Shown here: positions 57,233 to 64,000 of the stretch, in pieces
Layout: every line of letters starts with the position of its first letter
How positions within the stretch are numbered: the stretch's first letter is position 1
Assembly (NCBI GenBank): GCA_029570205.1
Contig: JAKQSI010000082.1
Span: 1 to 64,000 of the forward strand
Length of the DNA: 64,000 nt
Direction: 5' to 3'
From: Candidatus Omnitrophota bacterium
GTDB taxonomy: Bacteria > Hinthialibacterota > Hinthialibacteria > Hinthialibacterales > JAKPRU01
Notes under the pieces: model-generated
What the model was told of the DNA's origin: nothing
Database searches by the model: none
What the model saw: the letters and a program-made list of their open reading frames with translations, nothing else
Translations under genes and position numbers: made by a program

Positions 57233-58976
57233 ATTGTCCCTTGAGTATATATGCATCGAATAATTCCCTGGATTCCATCCGCAAGTAGTTCTCTTCGAGA
57301 AACAGGCGCATCTCGGTCCATTGCTCCACAAATTTATCGCTGTCTATCGGATGCTGCGGTGTCCGGTCTTTTTTCATCACAACAATGAATTTCGGCGAAG
57401 TGTTTTGCAGCGTTTCCAGTACCTCGTTTCGTGCCGGTTCCCGAATCGGCGAATGTTCGGCCGTGTAAGGAAGATGAAAGAAATAGCGACTTGCAGAGCG
57501 TCGTTCCGACAGCACATACAGGTCCGGGCAATAGCCGATCACGAAAAGGGTGTCCCTGGGGGTTGTATCGTGTCGAATCTCCGCAGCAAGTCGGAGAATA
57601 TCCTCATTCGTAAAAAAACCGATTGCAGGCGGCTTCCAGTCGCCGGCCTCCGTCCAGTACCATTTCACCGATCGTAGCGATTGAAACAAGACAAACGGAA
57701 GAAGAATCCATATCCACAGGGACCGTGTTCGGGGACAGCCCACGGGAAGTACGGTCGTTGTTGTAACGGCATGGGAACCGGCAAGCGCCATCGGGGGAAC
57801 GAGCAAAAGAAAATAGTGCGGATAAAAGCGCCATCCGATACACACCGACAGGACGCCGCCGATCAACCAGGTCGGCAGCCACAACCGATTCGGCATATCG
57901 CTCTTCTTTTGTTGCAGGAATCCGACTACAGCCAAAAGCGCAAAGGGCAATAGAAAAAAAAGTCTGGGCGGCACAACACCGGACAGATACTCCCAATGGG
58001 GGGCCCCTCTCGAATACGAAGGATTGTACACAGCCATCACGAAGAACCAGTCGGACAGAATCCCCTCTGAGAGACACCAGGTGAAGATCATGCCGAACGC
58101 GGCTGCCATGCCGACGGCTATTCCGACCGGCCGTCTCACAAAACCGCTCATGGAAAGAACCAGCAGGGCCGGAAGACAGGCGAGGGCAGCTGTCGGCTTG
58201 AGAAGTACGGCGAACCCGGAAAGAACACCCGCCAGGACGGATAGAAATATGGGCGAGATTCTCCGCACAAGGGAGGAATCACCGGGAACAGATGCAAACA
58301 GCGAAGCGGCGGGGCCGGTGATTCGCGAAAGAAAGTGCCGTGCCCGTCCCGTCATCGCCAGGAACCGCCCGGAGTCTGCCAAGGGCGGCCACGTGGCGAT
58401 CTCCGGTTCGCACGCTCGATCGCTGAGATTGCCACGCTTCGCTCGCAATGACGCATTGTCGCTTTGTTCCTGGGAATGACGGTTGTGGGGATTCTCTCCT
58501 GCAAAAAGGCGCATGGCAATCACAAACAGCAACAGCGCGGGAATCTCCATTGCCGAGGTATTGCCCTGAATCGGTTCCGCAATCAGCAGTGCGGTCGCCA
58601 ATCCGCCGGTAAGCCAGGCGTTTTTCCCGACACGCGCCTGTTGCCCCAGCCCGCACAGGTGGTAAACCAGCGCGGCTCTCAGCCCATTTATTCCCAGCCG
58701 CAAACCTGAAAGACTGTCTCCAAACAACAGCATCAGCCCCGCGCAGAGCAGCCATTCCGTGGGATCTTTATGGTCCCAGAAATCCCGATAAGGCGTCCGG
58801 TCCTGCAACAACTCCCGCGCGCAATACACCCGAAGACCTTCATCCGGTTCGAACGATCGGTTCTCCAGCGCGGGGATTTGAATCAGCAGACAGACCATCG
58901 CCCACAGCGCCGCCGGAAATCTCCAGGTCTCGACGATGGGAGGGCTTTCTGTCTCGGTCTTTTGAGAAATCGCCAT
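57126..58976 (-). CDS. GT39/PMT-like membrane glycosyltransferase with an in-frame repeat insert
   Basis: A 616-residue protein, related in pattern to its convergent neighbour (FEPDEGLRVYCARELLQD, TPYRDFWDHKDPTEW). About 10-12 membrane segments. Residues about 170-224 (from RHSQEQSDNASLRAKRGNL to ITGPAASLF) come from repeat element E and are not glycosyltransferase sequence; the membrane helices resume after them at FLSVLAGVLSGFAVLLKP. The insert keeps the frame. The final 40 residues overlap the opposite gene. Confidence 0.82.
   Translation of the reverse strand: MAISQKTETESPPIVETWRFPAALWAMVCLLIQIPALENRSFEPDEGLRVYCARELLQDRTPYRDFWDHKDPTEWLLCAGLMLLFGDSLSGLRLGINGLRAALVYHLCGLGQQARVGKNAWLTGGLATALLIAEPIQGNTSAMEIPALLLFVIAMRLFAGENPHNRHSQEQSDNASLRAKRGNLSDRACEPEIATWPPLADSGRFLAMTGRARHFLSRITGPAASLFASVPGDSSLVRRISPIFLSVLAGVLSGFAVLLKPTAALACLPALLVLSMSGFVRRPVGIAVGMAAAFGMIFTWCLSEGILSDWFFVMAVYNPSYSRGAPHWEYLSGVVPPRLFFLLPFALLAVVGFLQQKKSDMPNRLWLPTWLIGGVLSVCIGWRFYPHYFLLLVPPMALAGSHAVTTTTVLPVGCPRTRSLWIWILLPFVLFQSLRSVKWYWTEAGDWKPPAIGFFTNEDILRLAAEIRHDTTPRDTLFVIGYCPDLYVLSERRSASRYFFHLPYTAEHSPIREPARNEVLETLQNTSPKFIVVMKKDRTPQHPIDSDKFVEQWTEMRLFLEENYLRMESRELFDAYILKGQFNPPDDTDRPTPSRGNATEYAHLRMKVENGDSSHR
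58303..58466 (-). repeat. Composite repeat element E inside a glycosyltransferase gene
   Basis: On the minus strand: CGTCATTGCGAGCGAAGCG, then GAGATCGCCACG, then GGCGATGACGGGACGGGC, then GGCACTTTCTTT and CACCGGCCCCGCCGC. The order and sequences match parts of elements A, C and D. It has no CCAGGC hairpin units. About 160 bp, with both junctions keeping the reading frame of the host gene. Confidence 0.88.
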
Positions 58977-59125
58977 CTTGTCGGATCGTCTGTCGGAATG
59001 GATCGTTAGTCGATCATATCATGTCGGAAACAGAAAAACGCCCAATCTTTGCCCCCGCCCATTGCCCCGGACACGTTTTCGCGAGACTCAAAGTGGGGTA
59101 CAATAATGCAAATGGGGGTTATCGA

Positions 59126-60850
59126 ATGAGCGAATCTTTTGCGGATGTTCTCGCTGTGTTGAAAACCGGGGTGTCGGATGCGATCCTGGACTTGCAAAAA
59201 TACCAGGAATCCGAACCATCCCCGACGCTGGCTGCCGCGATCCTGGAACTCAAGAGTAACGCACAATTCCTCGACCAGGTGGACAGCTGGCTTGCCACCA
59301 TGCCTGAAGAACGTCTTCGGGAGATTTTCCATGCCTCGATTAAAACCCTCTGCAACAGTTTCTCGAGCCTGCTGAAATCCGGCGAGGTCCAAACGGTGGG
59401 CGATTCCGAGGATACGATCCCGCCGTTCCTGGTGCAGGCCATGGAGAAGCTTGGGCCGCAATTATTCGTCCGCGAGGACAAAATGCAGGTTTCCATGCTG
59501 ATCGATCCCCGATTCGGTGGCGCCTGGACTCCGGAGAAAATCGAGGCCTACCTGGAGCATGAGGGAATCATCCATGGCATCGATGCCAAAGGGATTCAGG
59601 CAATTTGCAGCGGAAAGCCTATGGAACGGGCCATAGTCGTTGCCAGGGGAACGCAACCTGTTCCACCGAAGAACGGTTATGTGAATTACGCTTTCGACCT
59701 GGAGGTCATCAGCGGAAAACCGAAGGTCCTGGAGAGTGGACGTACGGATTACAAGGAGCTCAACCTTTTTTATTATGTCTCTCCAGGCCAAGTGCTTGCG
59801 GAACTGGTTCCTCCCAAACCCGGCGTGGCCGGGTCCAATGTCTTCGGCGAGGAAATCCCGGCAGAAGAGGGCGCTCCCGCGGAATTGATCCCCGGCGAAA
59901 ATACCGCCATCTCCGAAGACGGCACGCAACTGACCGCCCAGGTACAGGGCTACCTGGCGTTGGACGGCAAGGTTCTTTCCGTCAAGCCATGCGTGCTTAT
60001 TCCAGGCGACGTTTGCTACAAAACAGGCAATGTTAATTCCCCCGTCGGAGTCACGGTTCAAGGCAGCGTTCGATCCGGATTCCGGGTGTATTCCACGGAA
60101 ACGGTGAATGTCGGCGGACTTGTCGAGGCATCCACCATCACTTCCGAGGCTGATCTCATGGTGAACGGCGGCGTGGAGGGAGGCGGCAAAGGCCACCTGG
60201 AAGCCAAGGGGGTTGTGCGTGTGCTGTTTCTGAACGAGGTAAAGGTCCGGGCCGGCGGGAATGTGCTGGTAGCAGGAAATATCTATCATAGCGCAATCTG
60301 GAGCGGCGGATCGGTGCTTGCCGAGGGGGCTCGTGGAACCATCGCACAAGGCCTGATCCGCGCGGAAGATACGGTCGAGGCCGAAGAAATCGGCTCGGAA
60401 ATGGGTGTTCGAACCCGGATTGAGTTGGGCGTGGCGACCCTCGCCATTCCCGCTGACCTCGAGGAAATGCGTGCCCGACTCGCGGAATTGGACGAAAAAC
60501 GAAAACATTTCAAAAAAGCGGCCGAAAAACTTGCACGCCTGAAAAAAAATAAAGGCACACTGGATGCCGAAAAGGAAAAAAACCTGAAAAAGACGCTCGT
60601 GGCCATGAGAAAATACAAGCAACTGGTGGCCGCCAAAAAAGAGGAAATCGCGCGTCTTGAACAAGCCTACGAAACCGGAATGCGGAAAATGCGTTTTGTT
60701 AAAGCCCGCAAACAAATCTGGCCCGGAACGGAGATCCGCATCCTCGATTCGGAGTATACAGTCAAGCGTCCCACCGGCCCCGCCACTATTGTGTTGCTCA
60801 ACGATGCAATTCAGGTCCTGCCTTACAGCGAAACTCCCCGCACCGAGTAA
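59126..60850 (+). CDS. DUF342 (FapA-like) family protein
   Basis: A 574-residue protein. After an N-terminal helical region, the central part has the DUF342 right-handed beta-helix (VTVQGSVRSGFRVYSTETVN, IWSGGSVLAEGARGTIAQG) and a Lys/Glu-rich coiled coil (about residues 450-530). A C-terminal beta cap follows (SEYTVKRPTGPATIVL). The family lacks an agreed function; members are linked to polymerisation near the membrane or division site. I chose ATG 59126 (GGGGG upstream) over the open ATG at 59021. Confidence 0.85.
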   Translation: MSESFADVLAVLKTGVSDAILDLQKYQESEPSPTLAAAILELKSNAQFLDQVDSWLATMPEERLREIFHASIKTLCNSFSSLLKSGEVQTVGDSEDTIPPFLVQAMEKLGPQLFVREDKMQVSMLIDPRFGGAWTPEKIEAYLEHEGIIHGIDAKGIQAICSGKPMERAIVVARGTQPVPPKNGYVNYAFDLEVISGKPKVLESGRTDYKELNLFYYVSPGQVLAELVPPKPGVAGSNVFGEEIPAEEGAPAELIPGENTAISEDGTQLTAQVQGYLALDGKVLSVKPCVLIPGDVCYKTGNVNSPVGVTVQGSVRSGFRVYSTETVNVGGLVEASTITSEADLMVNGGVEGGGKGHLEAKGVVRVLFLNEVKVRAGGNVLVAGNIYHSAIWSGGSVLAEGARGTIAQGLIRAEDTVEAEEIGSEMGVRTRIELGVATLAIPADLEEMRARLAELDEKRKHFKKAAEKLARLKKNKGTLDAEKEKNLKKTLVAMRKYKQLVAAKKEEIARLEQAYETGMRKMRFVKARKQIWPGTEIRILDSEYTVKRPTGPATIVLLNDAIQVLPYSETPRTE

Positions 60851-60859
60851 CCATTCCGC

Positions 60860-61918
60860 TCAGGATTTCGGCAACCGTTGCAAGTACCAGTTCACGCGCT
60901 TGTTGAATTCGGCATTTTTTGAAAGTTCCATCGCTTTCAAAAAACACTCACGCGCGCTTGACCTCGCCGTATCTTCCTCCGCATGGAAAAACCCCACCCC
61001 CTGGTTGTAATGGAATTCCGGACTGTCGGGTTTGCGCTCAATCCCTTCCTCTGCGGCCTCTACCAATCCCGGCCAATCCTGGCGCAGGTACTGCAATTCA
61101 CACAGGTGACGCAGGCTTTCCGGCGTCTTCTCTTTCAGCCTTTCTTTATAGAAATCGGCTCCCAGATCCAACCACCCACGGGTTCGGTAGGCATTCATCA
61201 GCTTCCGATGCGCTTCGGGATCGTTTTGATTCTCCTGGACCGCTTTCTGTAATTGATCGATTCCACTTTCTTTTTCGAGAAAGGCTAACGCGGCGCTGTG
61301 TTCCGGCCCCTGGGGGAAATAAGCGCGAAGACGATAGTATGTGTCCTCGGCGTCCGCGTATTTCTTAAGCCGGTATTGCGCCTCCAGCCGTAATGCGAGC
61401 GCGCGGGACAGATTTTCCTCTTTCGGGTCCGTGGCCAGCACAAATGTCGTTTCCGACAGGGCGTCTCCGTATTTGCCCGATTTCAGGCGCTCCGTGACAT
61501 AATCGAGACGCTTCTCGGCAGGAATCTTGTGGAACAGGTCTTCCTCTTCGCGCAGAGGAGCGTTTGTCGAAGACTGTTGTGGAGTTCCGCCCGGCCATTT
61601 GCCCACCTCCTTGAGTTTCCGAATCGCGGCCTCCTGGTCTCCCTCCGTTCCAAGATAGCGCGAAAGGTCTATCGGCTCTTTCGAATCGCCGGATTTTTTG
61701 TCCAATTCCGGTTTGGGCCGCCCTTTCTCGACATCCCAGTTTTTGGGAGAGGTTCCCAGGCCGGCCTTCGATTCCAGCATTGCCTTTCGTTCCAGGAGCT
61801 GAATGAGTGAATCCAGACCGTGTTCGTCGCCGGGAATCGCAAGCGTCTCATCCTGCCCTACTGCCGCGATCGAAAGCATCAGAATCACCGCTATTGACAA
61901 GAAGACTCGACCGCACAT
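60860..61918 (-). CDS. Secreted TPR-repeat protein
   Basis: A 352-residue protein with a signal peptide (VFLSIAVILMLSIAAVGQ). TPR-like helices lie in the second half (AEDTYYRLRAYFPQGPEHS, EFHYNQGVGFFHAEEDTA). It is probably periplasmic and scaffolds protein contacts. GAGGCGGAG precedes the ATG. It lies 11 bp downstream of the glcD-like gene on the same strand. Confidence 0.75.
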   Translation of the reverse strand: MCGRVFLSIAVILMLSIAAVGQDETLAIPGDEHGLDSLIQLLERKAMLESKAGLGTSPKNWDVEKGRPKPELDKKSGDSKEPIDLSRYLGTEGDQEAAIRKLKEVGKWPGGTPQQSSTNAPLREEEDLFHKIPAEKRLDYVTERLKSGKYGDALSETTFVLATDPKEENLSRALALRLEAQYRLKKYADAEDTYYRLRAYFPQGPEHSAALAFLEKESGIDQLQKAVQENQNDPEAHRKLMNAYRTRGWLDLGADFYKERLKEKTPESLRHLCELQYLRQDWPGLVEAAEEGIERKPDSPEFHYNQGVGFFHAEEDTARSSARECFLKAMELSKNAEFNKRVNWYLQRLPKS

Positions 61919-61929
61919 CTCCGCCTCTT

Positions 61930-63342
61930 TCAGGTCGTTCCCTGTTTCTTTTCAGGGAAAATCTTTCCTGGATTAAGGATGTTTTGGGGATCGAAGAGCC
62001 GCTTGACATTGCGCATCAGTTCGATCTCCCGTTCTCCCCATTCCAACGGAAGAAATTCGGACTTGGTTATGCCGATACCATGTTCCCCGGAAAGCGTTCC
62101 CCCATGCGCTATGGCCAGACCGAATGTCTCCTCGATTCCCCGATGCGCCGCCGGATCGTTTTCCGTGTGACACATGAAATTGACATGGATATTGCCATCG
62201 CCTGCGTGTCCGAAACAGATGACAGGGACACCGTGTTTTGCCCCGATCTGATAAACCTCCTGAAGCACGGCAGGGAACTCGGCAACCGGGACCGAAATGT
62301 CTTCATTGAACTTGAACGGCGCTTTCTGATACATCGACGGACTGAGATTGCGACGGATCTCCCAGAGGCTTTCCCGGTCCTCCGGTTCCGTCGCCCGCTG
62401 AACTGTCTCCGCGCCGGACCGGCGACAGATTTCCTCCATGGTCTGTGCGTCACGGAGCACGGTATCCGGGTCAAATCCATCCGCTTCCACCAACAGCACG
62501 GCCTCGCAGGGAGCAATCTGTTCCCGGCCCATGTACGCGTCGACGCATTCCAGGCTCATGCGGTCCATGAACTCCAAAGCCGACGGGACCACAGGGCCAT
62601 TCAGAATGTCAAGAACCGCTTTGCCGGCGTCTTTGATGGAGCCGAACCGCGACAGAAATGTGCAGCGATGTTCCGGAAAGGGTACCAACCGAAGCGTGGC
62701 CTCGGTAATCACCGCAAGGGTTCCTTCCGACCCGATCAACAGCTGAAGCAGGTTATATCCCGACACGCTTTTTCGGGATTTCGAGCCGAGTCGGATAATC
62801 TCCCCATCCGGCAGCACAGCCTCGACGGCCAGCACATAATCTTTTGTGGTCCCATATTTCACGCAGTTGAGACCGCCGGAACTCTCGGCAAGTGTGCCGC
62901 CAAGAGAGGCCACCTTCGCGCTCGATGGATCCGGGGGGTAAAAAAGACCTTTTTCCTGCACCGCCTTTTTGAGATCACCCAGGAAAATCCCGGGCTGCGC
63001 GGTCACCGTTCGATTGGCCGTATCGATCTCCAGGATGCGGATCATCCGTTCCAGGGCCAGTACAATCCCGCCCGACACCGGCAGGGCGCCGCCTGTCATC
63101 CCAGACCCGGACCCGCGCGGATAGACCGGAATGCCCTCACGAGAGGCTATACGAAAAATCCGGGCTACCTGGGCAGTCTCAACCGGCCAGACCACGGCGC
63201 ACGGTGAGTAACTCTTACGAGTGGCGTCATAGCCGTAAGTCACCAGGTCCATCTTATCCGTCGAGATTCCCTCCGGTCCCAGAAAGGAACGAAACTCCTC
63301 TTCGAGGCCTCTGTTGATAACGAGAGAAGCGCCGTATGCCAT
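61930..63342 (-). CDS. FAD-linked oxidase, GlcD-like
   Basis: A 470-residue flavoenzyme of the vanillyl-alcohol oxidase fold. The PP-loop-like FAD site is PRGSGSGMTGGALPVSGG, with SLGGTLAESSGGLNCVKYGT. The C-terminal FGHAGDGNIHVNF and GEHGIGITKSEFLP carry the substrate-side histidines. Relatives oxidise glycolate or D-lactate. The GlcE and GlcF subunits are not next to it, so a single-subunit D-lactate dehydrogenase type is equally likely. Start uncertain, with no clear ribosome site. Confidence 0.92.
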   Translation of the reverse strand: MAYGASLVINRGLEEEFRSFLGPEGISTDKMDLVTYGYDATRKSYSPCAVVWPVETAQVARIFRIASREGIPVYPRGSGSGMTGGALPVSGGIVLALERMIRILEIDTANRTVTAQPGIFLGDLKKAVQEKGLFYPPDPSSAKVASLGGTLAESSGGLNCVKYGTTKDYVLAVEAVLPDGEIIRLGSKSRKSVSGYNLLQLLIGSEGTLAVITEATLRLVPFPEHRCTFLSRFGSIKDAGKAVLDILNGPVVPSALEFMDRMSLECVDAYMGREQIAPCEAVLLVEADGFDPDTVLRDAQTMEEICRRSGAETVQRATEPEDRESLWEIRRNLSPSMYQKAPFKFNEDISVPVAEFPAVLQEVYQIGAKHGVPVICFGHAGDGNIHVNFMCHTENDPAAHRGIEETFGLAIAHGGTLSGEHGIGITKSEFLPLEWGEREIELMRNVKRLFDPQNILNPGKIFPEKKQGTT

Positions 63343-63573
63343 CGGGAATGGAAAACCCTTCCTGGAAATCTATCTAAACCGCTGTCTTTCAGGGTCTCCT
63401 GCTCTGAAAGAATAGCACAATCCGCTCTCACATGGACAGAAAGAATGAATCGGGAGAGACGTTCTGCTGTTGCCATTCGTTCCTGTAATAAGCCGCAGGC
63501 CCGTTTCTGGACGGGATGAAGCGGAGAATCTATCTTAATGCAGGTCCGTGAACATAACCCCAGGGGGTGAATG

Positions 63574-64000
63574 ATGGAACAGCGCTGGATCTCGTTTTTC
63601 ACAATCGTGATTTTCTGTGCAACCGTACCGGGATTTCTGTATGCGTCGAATTTTGCCCCGCATGATTGGGAGGGAAGCGATCTGACGTTGCAAAACGGCG
63701 ATGTGATTTGGGGGCTTCATAAAAATGTGGGGACTCTGAAAATCCCCAAGGAGGCTGTAGTGGGGGTCCTTGAGTATGCAACAACGGTTCCGGGGTCGGG
63801 GTATCTGGATATTCAAGCCAGGGCGATCATTCTGGACGGAAAAATTGATGCAAAAGGAAAAGGGTTCCCGGGCGGTGGCGGCGGTGGGGGAGGCGGTGGA
63901 GCGGTCGTAGCACGGGAGGACTATGTACGCGGGCAAGGCGGTATTGGGGGACGGGGCAAGACGGATGTGCAGATCGGAATGGATGGCGGCCAGGGGAAAC
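63574..64000 (+). CDS. Secreted glycine-rich protein, partial at the window end
   Basis: The first 142 codons of a gene that continues beyond the window. Two ATGs lie together (63571, 63574); GGGGG is upstream. A signal peptide (RWISFFTIVIFCATVPGFLYA) is followed by a beta-rich region (LTLQNGDVIWGLHKNVGTL), then GFPGGGGGGGGGGAVVA. Such surface proteins are common in planctomycete-like bacteria; no family was recognised. The 63343-63573 gap upstream holds nothing else that I could see. Confidence 0.65.
   Translation, partial: MEQRWISFFTIVIFCATVPGFLYASNFAPHDWEGSDLTLQNGDVIWGLHKNVGTLKIPKEAVVGVLEYATTVPGSGYLDIQARAIILDGKIDAKGKGFPGGGGGGGGGGAVVAREDYVRGQGGIGGRGKTDVQIGMDGGQGK

Noticed and set aside
61807-63207. 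Long plus-strand frame opposite the GlcD-like gene.
   Set aside because: Antisense to a well-supported flavoenzyme and without domain features.
1-64000. tRNA, rRNA and riboswitch candidates.
   Set aside because: No T-arm, rRNA or known riboswitch core was found when scanning by eye; a covariance search would be needed to exclude them.

Overview
The window is about 64 kb of a bacterial chromosome, most likely from an uncultured Gram-negative lineage. A TolC-type outer-membrane factor and many Sec and Tat signal peptides indicate two membranes. Large secreted calcium-motif proteins, DegT/Gfo-Idh sugar genes, many PMT-like membrane glycosyltransferases and a pseudopilin recall uncultured groups around Hydrogenedentota, Sumerlaeota, Omnitrophota or the PVC bacteria. 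That placement is a weak inference; no rRNA or tRNA gene was seen.

Layout. 0.3-7 kb: a type II/IV pseudopilin, an NPCBM-domain lipoprotein-like protein, a minus-strand run (GT2 glycosyltransferase, acylphosphatase, a frameshifted antitoxin-like gene, pilT), then an orphan OppF-type ATPase overlapping a GT39-like gene. 7-13 kb: two large membrane proteins separated by long arrays of a hairpin repeat. 13.5-22.5 kb: a radical SAM gene, then the classic phoH-pgpH-ybeY-corC operon headed by a newly noticed 50-residue ORF, followed by DUF502 and FAH-family genes. 22.5-25.3 kb: a sigma54-type AAA+ protein without a DNA-binding domain, a Tat-exported Gfo/Idh/MocA oxidoreductase and a transposase remnant. 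25.3-30.5 kb: a GntR-ABC ATPase-permease-751 aa protein operon with a palindromic operator over its promoter. 30.5-33.2 kb: IS630 remnant, TerC and a lone FliG.

33.2-44.9 kb is a carbohydrate or cyclitol-type locus: an SSS symporter, two DegT aminotransferases, a Gfo/Idh oxidoreductase, two paralogous secreted proteins rich in calcium-binding-like loops (one with a DUF4861-like C-terminus) and a sugar isomerase/epimerase. Four of these genes overlap or nearly touch on the minus strand. 45-49.9 kb holds housekeeping genes (ndk, nadB, rplI) and a TolC-like gene. 50-59 kb has DUF4416, a galT-purC-membrane protein operon and more PMT-like genes. 59-64 kb has a DUF342 (FapA-like) protein, a TPR protein, a GlcD-like FAD oxidase and the start of a glycine-rich secreted protein.

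The most unusual feature is a family of modular dispersed repeats. Their core is a hairpin of the type CCAGGC-GTCCCT-GCCTGG, usually repeated every 30 bp. The stem exists in two versions (CCAGGC/GCCTGG and GACAGGC/GCCTGTC) that change together on both arms. Several arrays share end modules: a TCATTGCGAG-type sequence, an inverted first unit and a common right end. Copies sit in or beside membrane glycosyltransferase genes and have been absorbed into reading frames, as an in-frame internal insert, as an N-terminal extension and as a C-terminal tail, and one array abuts a gene that looks 5' truncated.
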